Source: Brachyspira innocens ATCC 29796
GTDB lineage: Bacteria > Spirochaetota > Brachyspiria > Brachyspirales > Brachyspiraceae
Assembly (NCBI RefSeq): GCF_000384655.1
Contig: NZ_ARQI01000105.1
Location: 1-42,617 of the forward strand
Reading direction: 5' to 3'
DNA length: 42,617 nt
The position numbers and the translations under genes were made by a program. The notes under the pieces are model-generated. The model worked only from the letters and a program-made list of their open reading frames with translations, was not told the origin of the DNA and did no database searches. Of this stretch, positions 1 to 8,171 are shown piece after piece; positions within the stretch are counted from its first letter, which is position 1, and each line of letters opens with the position of its first letter.

Positions 1-929
1 TGACTTTTTCTTAAACCAGATATTTCCTTGAAAGTTTTTAGGTTCTGTTCTAGCATTACATTATTATAGTTAGCATTGTTACTGTCTATTTTCTTTGTAA
101 TACTTTCTTCTAACTCTTCTTTTAATTTAGAAATATTTTCTTTATCTTCTTCAAAAAACTTTGATTGTTCTTCTTTACTGCTTTCTATTTGACTAGATAA
201 TTCTTCTAACTTGTTTTGATTATATTCTTTTTGTTCTTCTAGTTTAGAACTTAAATTATCTAATTCTTTTTTAGCCTCTTCTACACTGCTGTCAAACTTA
301 CTGCCTAAATTATTAATAAGCTCATCATATTTGCTGTTATTTTCTTTTATGGAAGTTTCTAAATCTTTTTGAATTTTTCTTAAACTTGAAAATTCTTTAA
401 AAGTTTTTAAATTTTGTTCCAACATTACAGAATTATTATTTATATTATTTTTTTCTATTTTCTCTGTAATACTTTCCTGAAGCTCTTCTTTTAATTTAGA
501 GATATTTTCTTTTTCTTCTTCTTTGCCGCTTTCTATCTCTTTAGATAAATATTCCAGTTTATTTTTATTATATTCTTTATGTTCATCTAATTTAATGCCT
601 AAATTATTAATAAGTTCATCATATTTAATATTATTCTCTTTAATAGCTTCATTTATATTTTTAGAAAGAGAATCTTCTAAATCCTTTTGATTTTTCCTCA
701 AACTAGATATTTCTTTAAAATTTTTCAAATTCTGTTCAAGCATTATGCTATTATATACCGAATTATTTTTTTCTATTTTCTCTTCGATACTTTCTAATAA
801 TTCATCTTGAAGCTTTGAAATATTCTCTTTTTCTTCCAAATTTTCAGATATTTCATTTAAAGATTTATCTTCATTATTTTCTTGGTTAAGACTGTCTTTT
901 TCGTTTATCATATCGTTATTTGAAGCCAT
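1..929 (-). CDS. Coiled-coil repeat protein, 5' part only (runs off window)
   Basis: The frame is open from an ATG at 929 down to the window edge, about 309 codons; the C-terminus lies outside. An AGGAA ribosome site precedes the ATG. The protein is almost entirely charged heptad-like sequence rich in Glu, Lys, Asn, Ser and Leu, with no signal peptide or membrane segment in the visible part. An internal repeat of roughly 105-125 residues occurs three times; its most conserved block reads MLEQNLK-x-FKE-(I/F)-SSLRK, at about residues 62-80, 168-186 and 290-308. Between the blocks lie segments such as ENISKL(K/Q)(D/E)EL and YDELINNLG. A cytoplasmic structural or scaffold role would fit, but I recognise no family and assign no function. 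Confidence 0.8.
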   Translation of the reverse strand, partial: MASNNDMINEKDSLNQENNEDKSLNEISENLEEKENISKLQDELLESIEEKIEKNNSVYNSIMLEQNLKNFKEISSLRKNQKDLEDSLSKNINEAIKENNIKYDELINNLGIKLDEHKEYNKNKLEYLSKEIESGKEEEKENISKLKEELQESITEKIEKNNINNNSVMLEQNLKTFKEFSSLRKIQKDLETSIKENNSKYDELINNLGSKFDSSVEEAKKELDNLSSKLEEQKEYNQNKLEELSSQIESSKEEQSKFFEEDKENISKLKEELEESITKKIDSNNANYNNVMLEQNLKTFKEISGLRKS

Positions 930-1103
930 TAAAAATTCCTTGTTTTTATATTGTTATAATATAATAAAAAATAAAAAATTAAACACTATAATAAAATATC
1001 GTCATTGTAAGTCTTATAATTTATTTTAACAAAAAAATTATTGTTGATATAATTTTATTTATGATTTATATATATATTTAGTATTTAATAAGAGGTTCTG
1101 ATA

Positions 1104-2498
1104 TTGGCTAAAGTACTTGGACAAACAACGCCTTTAAAAATAATGGCTGGAATATATAAAAGCGGAAGACTTCATCATGCCTATCTTTTTTACGGAGATG
1201 AGGGGGTTGGCAAATTTGAAAGTGCTTTGAATTATGCTAAAGCTATACTATGTGAAAGAGGAAATGGAACATACTGCGATGAATGTAAATCCTGCAAAAT
1301 GATAGATCAATATAAACACCCAGATGTTATAGTAGCAGCTACAGATGAAAGATTTAGAAATGCTGAAATATATTTTAATCAGTATTTAGAATATAAACTT
1401 CCTCATTTATTTAATAATTTTTACTCAGCCTGCAGGTCTATACTTTATAAAGTAGAAACTATGCTTTTTGATAGTTATGATAATTATCCGTCAAGCGAAC
1501 CAAAAGAATATATGCTTGGAAATAAAAAAGAAAGTTCTAGATATGCCTTAATAGAACCTTATTATTTAGCTGTAAATTACACACTAAATGAATTAAATGC
1601 TGATAATGCTGATTTTATAGATTCTATATTTAGAAATAAATCAAAAGAAGCCTTGAATATAGCTAAAAATAAAGGCGGAAAGAAAAAATTATCAATAGAA
1701 GGTGATTTTTTCGATGCTTTAAAAAAAATATATTATAATATCATTCATACAGTAATACCTCTTGATACAGTAAGAAATATTATAGAGATAACTTACAGAA
1801 AGCCGAGAATATCAAGTAAAAGAATTGTTATCATAGAAGGTATAGAACTAATGGATAAGAGGGCTCCTAATATATTTTTACGTACATTAGAAGAGCCTTC
1901 AGACAATAATATATTTATTCTAATAACTTCTGATGCTAATAAACTGGTTCAGGACGGTATGAAACCTCTAAGATCTCGTATGATGGAATTAAAATTTTCT
2001 TCTTTGTCAGAAAATACCTTAAGATCTATATTAATGAAGAGATTGAGGCTAAACGAGGAAAAAACAGCCCTTGCACTGGAAAATTCTTACGGAAGTGTAG
2101 CCAAAGCTATAAAATATGTACTTGACAAAAAATCAAATACAAGCGATAATATATACAAAGTATTGTTATCTTTTATGGACGCTTCTCTAAATAATAGCCC
2201 TTCTCAAATAGCCTCCCTAACAACTATGCTAAGCGAAGGCGATTATGAGATAGCTGATACCTTTAGAGAAATGATTAATATTCTGAAAAAATCCCTAGAA
2301 GATAAATATCTTGAAATAGAAGATAGAAATTATGTATTTCCAAGTTCTATTTCAGATGAAAGTATTGTATGGACTATTGATGAATTAGATTCTACAATCA
2401 ATACTCTAATTAATACAAATACTCAACCTAAAATGCTGCTCTATAAAACTTTAAGCAGTATTTATACTTGGTTACACAATTATAATAAAAACATATAG
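1104..2498 (+). CDS. holB: DNA polymerase III delta' subunit (clamp-loader ATPase-like)
   Basis: This is the clamp-loader subunit that helps place the beta sliding clamp on DNA. It begins with a TTG codon, supported by AGAGG eight bases upstream and by the family-typical opening (GQ..PLK....GRLHHAYLFYG). A P-loop GDEGVGK lies at residues 31-37, and a zinc-binding Cys4 set at C50, C58, C61 and C64 as in delta'/gamma subunits. The block around LRTLEEPSDNNIFILIT, followed by LRSRMM, is the usual delta' core. At 464 residues it is well above the roughly 330 of E. coli HolB: about 110 extra residues sit between HPDVIV (about 72) and the LDTVRNI helix (about 217). The next gene starts nine bases after its stop, so the two are probably co-transcribed. 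Confidence 0.88.
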   Translation: MAKVLGQTTPLKIMAGIYKSGRLHHAYLFYGDEGVGKFESALNYAKAILCERGNGTYCDECKSCKMIDQYKHPDVIVAATDERFRNAEIYFNQYLEYKLPHLFNNFYSACRSILYKVETMLFDSYDNYPSSEPKEYMLGNKKESSRYALIEPYYLAVNYTLNELNADNADFIDSIFRNKSKEALNIAKNKGGKKKLSIEGDFFDALKKIYYNIIHTVIPLDTVRNIIEITYRKPRISSKRIVIIEGIELMDKRAPNIFLRTLEEPSDNNIFILITSDANKLVQDGMKPLRSRMMELKFSSLSENTLRSILMKRLRLNEEKTALALENSYGSVAKAIKYVLDKKSNTSDNIYKVLLSFMDASLNNSPSQIASLTTMLSEGDYEIADTFREMINILKKSLEDKYLEIEDRNYVFPSSISDESIVWTIDELDSTINTLINTNTQPKMLLYKTLSSIYTWLHNYNKNI

Positions 2499-2507
2499 GA
2501 GTTATAC

Positions 2508-3566
2508 ATGAAAAAACTATTTCTTGTATTAAGCGTAATGATTCTAGCGTTAAGTCCAGTATACGCTCAGGATGAAACTACAGCAGAAACTACAGATGCT
2601 GCTGCCACAGAACAAACTACTGAAACTGCTACTACTGAAGAAAATCAAGAATCATCAGAAGTTGATACAGTAGAGGGAATAACACCTTTTGCCCCTTCTT
2701 TTACTGATTTAAGAAATACTGATGATGCTACTCTTGATAGAGAATATAATCTTCTTCAAACTAATCTTACTAAAATAAAAGAAGATTATCTTTTTAGAGT
2801 ACTTTACAAAGCTAATAAAATATTAGAGCATTATACTAATGTTAATTTCACTGATACTAATGAAATGTTCTATAATGCTGTATATTATTATGATTTAGTT
2901 GCTAACCCTATAGCTAATGATAATAATGTAGATTTGGCTCTTTCTGAATTAGATAAATCTTTCAGACTTTACGATGAAATCAAACCTATATATGAAATAC
3001 TTGGAAAAACTAATGAATTAATACAAGCAGATTATGAATTAAATCTTTATGCTGGTATTTTCAACCTATTTAAAGGAAGTGCAGGATATTATGCTAAAAG
3101 CAGATATCATTTAATGAATGCTTTACATAATGAAAGCTCTTCTAAAAATGATACTACTAACTTAATTATGTTAAACACTTATTTAGCTGGTGTTAATTAC
3201 AATTTGGCTACTATCAATCAAAATAGTGATGTAAGTAAAGTTTATTTCTTAAATGAAATGTTTAATAATCTTTGGGATTTAACTACTTTAAAAACAGCTG
3301 ATGAAAATATAAAAACAGCTAAATATAAATTATTAATCACTAAATACCATAAAGTATTATACACTACTTCTGACAGATTTAGAACAACATATTCTAAATA
3401 TTACGATGAATTAGGCTTTACTTATGGTCAAACTGAAGATGAAATATTAAGCAGAGATGTTAGACCAGTCTACAGAGATTATGAGAATGAAGCTGCTGAT
3501 CCAAATGCTACTACTGAAACAACAGATGATACTGCTGCTACAGAAACAACAGAAACAGCTAATTAA
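2508..3566 (+). CDS. Exported protein with Thr/Glu/Ala-rich ends, unknown function
   Basis: A 352-residue protein with a clear Sec signal peptide (KKLF, a hydrophobic stretch, then a YAQ-D cleavage site near residue 20-21). The mature ends are low-complexity: about 35 residues of TTAET/TTEE type after the signal and a similar TTETTDD tail. The middle (about 60-320) is helical and rich in Asn, Tyr and Leu, and looks like a repeat-helix periplasmic domain. AGGAG lies just upstream of the ATG, nine bases after holB, so it probably shares holB's transcript; a terminator follows directly. I do not recognise the family. Periplasmic or surface location is inferred from the signal peptide. Confidence 0.75.
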   Translation: MKKLFLVLSVMILALSPVYAQDETTAETTDAAATEQTTETATTEENQESSEVDTVEGITPFAPSFTDLRNTDDATLDREYNLLQTNLTKIKEDYLFRVLYKANKILEHYTNVNFTDTNEMFYNAVYYYDLVANPIANDNNVDLALSELDKSFRLYDEIKPIYEILGKTNELIQADYELNLYAGIFNLFKGSAGYYAKSRYHLMNALHNESSSKNDTTNLIMLNTYLAGVNYNLATINQNSDVSKVYFLNEMFNNLWDLTTLKTADENIKTAKYKLLITKYHKVLYTTSDRFRTTYSKYYDELGFTYGQTEDEILSRDVRPVYRDYENEAADPNATTETTDDTAATETTETAN

Positions 3567-3588
3567 TCTTTAATTAGTTACTAATATA

Positions 3589-3620
3589 AAAGGCATGCCG
3601 TAAAAGGTATGCCTTTATTT
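3589..3620 (+). terminator. Rho-independent terminator of holB operon
   Basis: AAAGGCATGCC pairs with GGTATGCCTTT (11 bp with one G-U pair, six-base loop), followed by a T-rich stretch. It closes the holB/exported-protein unit. Confidence 0.85.
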
Positions 3621-3670
3621 TATTAATAGTAATAAATATTAATAAGATATAAATATTATTTAATAAATAC

Positions 3671-3699
3671 TTGACATTAATTTAAAATAGGTTTATTAT
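3671..3699 (+). promoter_or_regulatory. Sigma-70 type promoter of sodB-rubrerythrin operon
   Basis: TTGACA at 3671-3676 and TATTAT at 3694-3699 are separated by exactly 17 bases, ahead of an AAGGAG ribosome site and the superoxide dismutase ATG at 3733. Confidence 0.75.
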
Positions 3700-3732
3700 T
3701 AATATAATAATAAAATGAAGGAGTAAAAATAT

Positions 3733-4329
3733 ATGTTTGAATTAATGAAATTACCTTATGCTAAAGAAGACTTAGCACCATATATGTCTTCAAATACATT
3801 GGATTTCCACCATGGAAAACACTTAAATACTTATGTAACAACTCTTAATGATTTAGTATCTAAAGATTCTTCATTACAAGGAAAAAGCATTGAAGAATTA
3901 ATAACTCTATCATATAACAATGCTGACAAACAAGCAGTATTTAATAATGCTGGTCAGGTTTATAACCATGAAGAGTTCTTCAAAATGCTTAAAAAAGATG
4001 TATCAATACCTGCAGAAGTAAAATCAAAAATAGAAGCAGATTTTGGTTCTTTTGACGCTTTTAAAGAAGCATTCACTACAGGCGGAAAAACTCAATTTGG
4101 TTCTGGCTGGGTTTGGCTTGTTATGAATAATGGTAAACTAGAAGTTAGAAAATATGCTAATGCTATGAACCCAGTTGCTGATAAAGTACATGGCGTTTTA
4201 ACTTGTGATGTTTGGGAACATGCTTATTATCTTGATTATCAAAACAGAAGACCAGACTTTTTAACTACTTTTGTTGATCATTTGGTAAACTGGGATTATG
4301 TAGCAGAAAGAATTAAATCAGCTAAATAA
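3733..4329 (+). CDS. sodB: Superoxide dismutase, Fe-type
   Basis: Dismutates superoxide to hydrogen peroxide and oxygen in the cytoplasm. The 198-residue length is normal for Fe/Mn-SOD. Metal ligands are visible: His in FHHGKH (about residue 27), His in QVYNHEEFF (about 79), and Asp and His in DVWEHAYY (about 156-160). The second-sphere Gln sits in AGQVYNH before the second His and the later block reads TQFGSGW; both are the Fe-type arrangement rather than the Mn-type. It is the first gene after a consensus promoter. The rubrerythrin gene follows 49 bases on without a terminator, giving a two-gene oxygen-defence unit in which the peroxide product can be reduced by the partner. Confidence 0.93.
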   Translation: MFELMKLPYAKEDLAPYMSSNTLDFHHGKHLNTYVTTLNDLVSKDSSLQGKSIEELITLSYNNADKQAVFNNAGQVYNHEEFFKMLKKDVSIPAEVKSKIEADFGSFDAFKEAFTTGGKTQFGSGWVWLVMNNGKLEVRKYANAMNPVADKVHGVLTCDVWEHAYYLDYQNRRPDFLTTFVDHLVNWDYVAERIKSAK

Positions 4330-4378
4330 TTTTATTAATTTTATATAATTTTGTTTAATTAAAAAAAGGAGAATTAAA

Positions 4379-4912
4379 ATGAATTTAAAAGGTACAAAAA
4401 CAGAAAAAAACTTAAATGAAGCTTTTGCTGGTGAATCTATGGCTAGAAACAAATATACTTATTTCGCTAGCGTAGCAAGAAATGAAGGTTATGAACAAAT
4501 CGCTGCTATTTTCCTTGAAACAGCTGAAAATGAAAGAGAACATGCTAAAATACACTTCAAATATCTTAATGGTATAGGCGACACTCTTCAAAACTTACAA
4601 GCTGCTTGGGAAGGCGAAAATGAAGAATACGAAAATATGTACCCAAGAATGGCTAAAGAAGCTACTGAAGAAGGTTTTGATGAAATAGCTCGTTCTATGA
4701 AATTAATCGGTGATGTTGAAAAAGAACACAGAGAAAGATATGCTAAATTAAGAGAAGCTGTAAAAAATGGAAGCGTTTTCAAAAAAGCTACTAAAGTTCA
4801 ATGGAAATGCAGAAACTGCGGTTTCATAGTTGAAAGTGAAGAAGCTCCAGAACTTTGCCCAGTTTGTAAACATGCTAAAAAATTCTTTGAAGTACGTGTT
4901 GAAAACTTTTAA
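4379..4912 (+). CDS. Rubrerythrin
   Basis: A non-haem di-iron peroxidase that reduces hydrogen peroxide with electrons from rubredoxin-type donors; typical of anaerobes. The N-terminal ferritin-like four-helix domain (about residues 1-135) carries the ligand motifs LNEAFAGESMARNKY, ENEREHAKIHF and the later GDVEKEHRERY. The C-terminal rubredoxin domain (about 138-177) has the two CxxC knuckles, WKCRNCGF and LCPVCKHAKKFF. Length (177) and domain order match classical rubrerythrin. AAAGGAG precedes the ATG. It is cotranscribed with the upstream superoxide dismutase, and a strong GC hairpin terminator follows. Confidence 0.95.
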   Translation: MNLKGTKTEKNLNEAFAGESMARNKYTYFASVARNEGYEQIAAIFLETAENEREHAKIHFKYLNGIGDTLQNLQAAWEGENEEYENMYPRMAKEATEEGFDEIARSMKLIGDVEKEHRERYAKLREAVKNGSVFKKATKVQWKCRNCGFIVESEEAPELCPVCKHAKKFFEVRVENF

Positions 4913-4942
4913 TTAATAATGTAATGGACTTTTAAGATTAAT

Positions 4943-4968
4943 AGGGGGCGTAAAAACCCCCTTTTTTT
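4943..4968 (+). terminator. Terminator of sodB-rubrerythrin operon
   Basis: AGGGGG pairs with CCCCCT around an eight-base loop and is followed by TTTTTTT. Confidence 0.9.
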
Positions 4969-6022
4969 ATATATTAATAACAAAAGAAGAAAATATATCA
5001 AATATTATGGGATCAATTCTTACTTCTTTTTCTAAATAGTTCTCTCTTATATATATTAAAACATCATTATAATCTGAACAATCACCATTTGAATACAATA
5101 TATTATCAAATAAATTAACTATCTCCAAAATCTTTGAAGGGAAATATGATAGAGAACTTAATTTTAAACTATCAGTATAATCAAAACTAACAATATAATA
5201 AGGCTTAAAGAATGGTTTAGTGTTTATTATAGCATTATAGTAGTTTAAAAATATACCGTCTCCATATCCGTAATATTCATTATGAAGCCCTACTATCAAT
5301 GAAACATCATCATTATATTTTAAAAAATGTTTTAAATATGAATAACATCTCATAGAATTATATTCATCTGATATATTGAAATTTACTATATCATGCCAAA
5401 ATGCTGCTAAAGAAATATTAATCATTTCATTAAACAAAATCTCTCTCAAACCGTATTTATAAACATGTTCTAATTTTGATATATTTTTATTAATATGAAA
5501 TCTTTTTAATATGCTTTTATAATATCCAGAATATCTTTTTCTAAAATTATTTTTTATATCTATAACTATATTATTATTTATACTATCATTATAATATTTC
5601 ATAAACTTTATAATAGTAAAAAATACTCTGATGCTATGAGATATACTATCATTATTTTTTAATACAGAAATATTATTAAAATTAATATCCTCATTTTTTA
5701 TGTTTTTTATATATCTTATTACAACTTTTAAAGAATAATCAATAAGCTCTTTTGAATATCTTAATTTTTTAGTAAATGATAAATCTCTTGAATTTACACT
5801 ATCAAAGCATTGTATTAAATACATTCTAGCAGCTAAAGAAAGTTTAATTAATATATCTTCTATATTTTTTATATCTTCATTAGATGAATTATGCATATTC
5901 TTTTCTAATTTTTTCGTCTCATTCACCGCTGAAGCGAGTATATCATTTACAGAAGTATTGTAATCTTTCAAGTAATTATCATATATAGAAAATAAATCAT
6001 TATTTTTATAAGTTATAGTCAT
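4967..6022 (-). CDS. Degenerate HD-GYP-like protein
   Basis: A 351-residue protein without a signal peptide, starting at an ATG behind GGAGGGG. The second half follows the order of an HD-GYP cyclic-di-GMP phosphodiesterase domain in decayed form. H129 sits in SHSIRV, where the family has H(S)xxV. The HD pair is at 210-211 (FWHDIVN, the family having LHDIGK). HNEYYGYGDG at 247-256 stands where the family has HHExxDGxGYP. LEIVNLFDNIL near 299-309 resembles the I.xVADxFDAL segment. The Lys after HD and the GYP triplet are absent, so catalysis on c-di-GMP is doubtful; it could be a sensor or a diverged HD hydrolase. The N-terminal 110 residues are helical and unrecognised. It is divergent from guaB. 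Confidence 0.55.
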   Translation of the reverse strand: MTITYKNNDLFSIYDNYLKDYNTSVNDILASAVNETKKLEKNMHNSSNEDIKNIEDILIKLSLAARMYLIQCFDSVNSRDLSFTKKLRYSKELIDYSLKVVIRYIKNIKNEDINFNNISVLKNNDSISHSIRVFFTIIKFMKYYNDSINNNIVIDIKNNFRKRYSGYYKSILKRFHINKNISKLEHVYKYGLREILFNEMINISLAAFWHDIVNFNISDEYNSMRCYSYLKHFLKYNDDVSLIVGLHNEYYGYGDGIFLNYYNAIINTKPFFKPYYIVSFDYTDSLKLSSLSYFPSKILEIVNLFDNILYSNGDCSDYNDVLIYIRENYLEKEVRIDPIIFDIFSSFVINI

Positions 6023-6303
6023 TTTACCCCTCCAAAAGGTTCAGTAAATTTTCTTTACACTTATAATATAATATATTTTTACACTTTTGTAAATATATTT
6101 TACTTAAAAATTTAGAATATATAAATATTTTTTACATAACTTTATATTATAATAAGACATTTAATACATGTATAAATACTAAAAAATATTTATTAATATT
6201 ATATAAAAAATAATTGCAATTAAAATATTTTTATTATAAAATAGTTTATTAAAATATCTATTTATTCAAATTCATATCTAAAATAATTAAAGAGGAAAAA
6301 CTT
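6023..6303. promoter_or_regulatory. Divergent promoter region, HD-GYP-like gene / guaB
   Basis: A gene-free 281-bp AT-rich spacer between two outward-facing genes. Two direct copies of AAGTGTAAA (minus-strand reading) lie in the HD-gene leader, and GTAAA-N5-TTTAC occurs at 6089-6103. On the minus strand TTTACA followed 17 bases later by TATATT could serve the HD gene. I find no riboswitch-like structure ahead of guaB. Confidence 0.4.
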
Positions 6304-7425
6304 ATGTCCATAAAGATGAGAGAAGCATTAACATTTGATGACGTATTATTAGTACCGCAAGAATCTGATATCTTACCAAAAGATGTTTCATTAAGAAGAA
6401 AACTAACAAACAAAATAACATTAAATACTCCTTTGATAAGTTCCCCTATGGATACAGTAACAGAATCCAAAATGGCAATAGCAATGGCATTATGCGGAGC
6501 ATTAGGTGTTATACATAAAAACATGTCCCTTGAACAGCAGGCAAAAGAAGTAGAAATGGTTAAAAATTTTAAAGATATAGAAGATAAAGAAAAAGCAAGC
6601 CTTTCTGCTGACGGTTCTTTAATTGCAGCGGCCGCCATTGGTATATCCGAAGACAGATATGAGAGAATAGAAAAACTTATAGAAGCTAAAGTTGATTTAA
6701 TAGTTATAGATACAGCACATGGACATTCAAAAAATGTTCTTACAGCTATAAAAGAAATAAAAGATAAATACAAACAAGTAGAGGTAATAGCAGGTAATAT
6801 TGCTACAGCAGACGGAGCTAAAGCATTAATTGATGCTGGAGTAGACGCTATAAAAATAGGTATAGGAGCAGGATCAATATGTACTACAAGAATAATAGCA
6901 GGTGTTGGTGTTCCTCAGCTTACAGCTATACATGACGCTTCTGAAGTTGCTAAAAAGAATAATGTAGGCTCTATCGCAGACGGAGGAATAAAATACTCTG
7001 GAGATATAGTAAAAGCATTTGCTATAGGTGCTGATGCTGTTATGGCTGGAGGATTATTCTCATCTACTTATGAAGCCCCTGGTGACGTTATTATAATAGA
7101 TGGTAAAAAGTATAAGCCTTATAGAGGAATGGGTTCTGTAGGTGCTATGATACATGGAAGTAAAGACAGATATTTCCAAAGCGAAGTAGTTAGCAAATCA
7201 AAATTTGTACCTGAAGGAATTGAAGGTGTTACTGAATATAAAGGACATGTTGCTGATGTTATATATCAAATAGTAGGAGGAATACGCTCTGGAATGGGAT
7301 ATATTGGTGCTAAAGATATAAAAACACTTCAGGAAAAAGCTGAGTTTATAAGAATCACTAATCAGGGTTTGGCAGAAAGCCATGTTCATGATGTAAAAAT
7401 CACTTCCAAAGCCCCTAACTATTAA
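6304..7425 (+). CDS. guaB: IMP dehydrogenase lacking the CBS (Bateman) domain
   Basis: Oxidises IMP to XMP with NAD+, the committed step to guanine nucleotides. The opening REALTFDDVLLVPQ and the SSPMDTVTE, IDTAHGHS, GNIAT and DGGIKYSGD blocks are the conserved barrel. The catalytic cysteine is C193 in GAGSICTTR, and the flap carries YRGMGSVGAM and KDRYFQ with the Arg-Tyr pair that separates IMPDH from GMP reductase. At 373 residues it is about 115 shorter than classical IMPDH: the two CBS domains normally inserted after about residue 90 are replaced by a short linker (KDIEDKEKAS). Small CBS-less forms are known in a few other organisms. The usual GPGS before the cysteine is GAGS here. AGAGGAAA precedes the ATG. 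Confidence 0.93.
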   Translation: MSIKMREALTFDDVLLVPQESDILPKDVSLRRKLTNKITLNTPLISSPMDTVTESKMAIAMALCGALGVIHKNMSLEQQAKEVEMVKNFKDIEDKEKASLSADGSLIAAAAIGISEDRYERIEKLIEAKVDLIVIDTAHGHSKNVLTAIKEIKDKYKQVEVIAGNIATADGAKALIDAGVDAIKIGIGAGSICTTRIIAGVGVPQLTAIHDASEVAKKNNVGSIADGGIKYSGDIVKAFAIGADAVMAGGLFSSTYEAPGDVIIIDGKKYKPYRGMGSVGAMIHGSKDRYFQSEVVSKSKFVPEGIEGVTEYKGHVADVIYQIVGGIRSGMGYIGAKDIKTLQEKAEFIRITNQGLAESHVHDVKITSKAPNY

Positions 7426-7459
7426 GATTAATTATTTCTTTAATATTAAAAATTATAAA

Positions 7460-7495
7460 AAATCAATAATATCTTTTGGTATTGTTGATTTTTTT
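7460..7495 (+). terminator. guaB terminator
   Basis: AAATCAATAATATC pairs with GGTATTGTTGATTT (14 bp, two G-U pairs, TTTT loop), followed by a run of T. Confidence 0.85.
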
Positions 7496-7517
7496 ATATA
7501 TTTTTTCAATTATGGTA

Positions 7518-7545
7518 TTGACAAAACACATATAAATGTTAGAAT
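7518..7545 (+). promoter_or_regulatory. Promoter of candidate small RNA
   Basis: TTGACA at 7518-7523 and TAGAAT at 7540-7545, spacer 16, lie in a stretch with no downstream gene for more than 600 bp. Confidence 0.6.
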
Positions 7546-7550
7546 ATACT

Positions 7551-7676
7551 AACAAAAGTTAGAGAACTTAAAAATTATCGTAGTCAACAACTTTGTATCC
7601 CTTAATTGATACATTATATTTTATAACCTTCATTTAATTAAACTGTTGCCCCCATTGTAATATGGGGGTATTTTTA
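7551..7676 (+). ncRNA. Candidate small non-coding RNA, about 125 nt
   Basis: A free-standing transcription unit: promoter at 7518-7545, a predicted start near 7551 and a strong terminator at 7649-7675. No ORF worth naming lies inside. Visible structure includes AAGTT-AGAG-AACTT near 7557-7570, a six-bp hairpin TGTATC/GATACA with an eight-base loop around 7597-7616, and a possible long-range pairing of CAACA with TGTTG just before the terminator. It does not match tmRNA, SRP RNA, RNase P or a tRNA by eye. A 6S-like or regulatory RNA is possible but cannot be decided from the sequence alone. Confidence 0.5.
7649..7675 (+). terminator. Terminator of candidate small RNA
   Basis: CCCCCAT (7649-7655) pairs with ATGGGGG (7662-7668) around a six-base loop, followed by TATTTTTA. 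Confidence 0.85.
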
Positions 7677-7842
7677 TTATAATAGTCCTTTTAAATGATT
7701 TTTAGTATATACCTAAACAATTAAAATTTGTCAAACTTTATTTATTTATGAATGTAATTATAATTTATAATAGTATAAAGTATTATTGAGTATTAATAAA
7801 ATAAGTTAAAAATGTATTATAATCTATATTTTGTTAAAAGAT

Positions 7843-7980
7843 ACAGTCATTCGCGTCTGTGGGTTGTGCCTGCTTCTTTGGGACACCACCAAGTAGGTGC
7901 CTTGCCTACAGCACGCAGAGCGGACGGCAAAAGAAGTGTGGGTTCGGCACGACTGTGTGATTCGCAGGGCTAGTCCCCAC
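7843..7980. repeat. GC-rich dispersed intergenic repeat, copy A
   Basis: About 138 bp of markedly higher GC than its flanks, with no credible ORF. It is bounded by ACAGTC near the left and GACTGT near 7951-7956, and holds an inner hairpin GTAGG/CCTAC. It shares the words gtgcctg, gcacgcagagc and caaaagaa-tg-ggtt in the same order with the element near 25889-26042, so the two are relatives. Confidence 0.6.
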
Positions 7981-8137
7981 AAATAACTATATTTAAGTAT
8001 ATAGAGAAATACATTATATATAATACAATTTTCTTGTTTTTAAATAACTACAATAATTCACAATTTTTTTTAAAATATAAAAAATTAAACTAGAAAATAA
8101 TTTTTTTTTATTTATAATATTTTATCAATAAAAATAT

Positions 8138-8152
8138 TTTACATAATGTAAA
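8138..8152. promoter_or_regulatory. 15-bp palindrome next to the ribosome site of the DUF486 gene
   Basis: TTTACATAATGTAAA is a perfect 7-1-7 inverted repeat two bases before the GGAGG of the next gene. Its position would suit a repressor site or a start-proximal hairpin. No regulator is identified. Confidence 0.4.
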
Positions 8153-8171
8153 CGGAGGATAAAAAATCATT

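Larger units (their letters stand above)
7426..8171. other. Gene-free 746-bp interval after guaB
   Basis: It holds, in order, the guaB terminator, the candidate small RNA unit, AT-rich DNA, the GC-rich repeat copy A, and the leader of the DUF486 gene with its palindrome. I see no protein-coding gene in it on either strand. Confidence 0.6.

Noticed and set aside
7900-7980. tRNA-like sequence around ggttcg in the GC-rich repeat
   Set aside because: No acceptor stem or anticodon arm can be folded around it; resemblance is limited to the T-loop-like hexamer.
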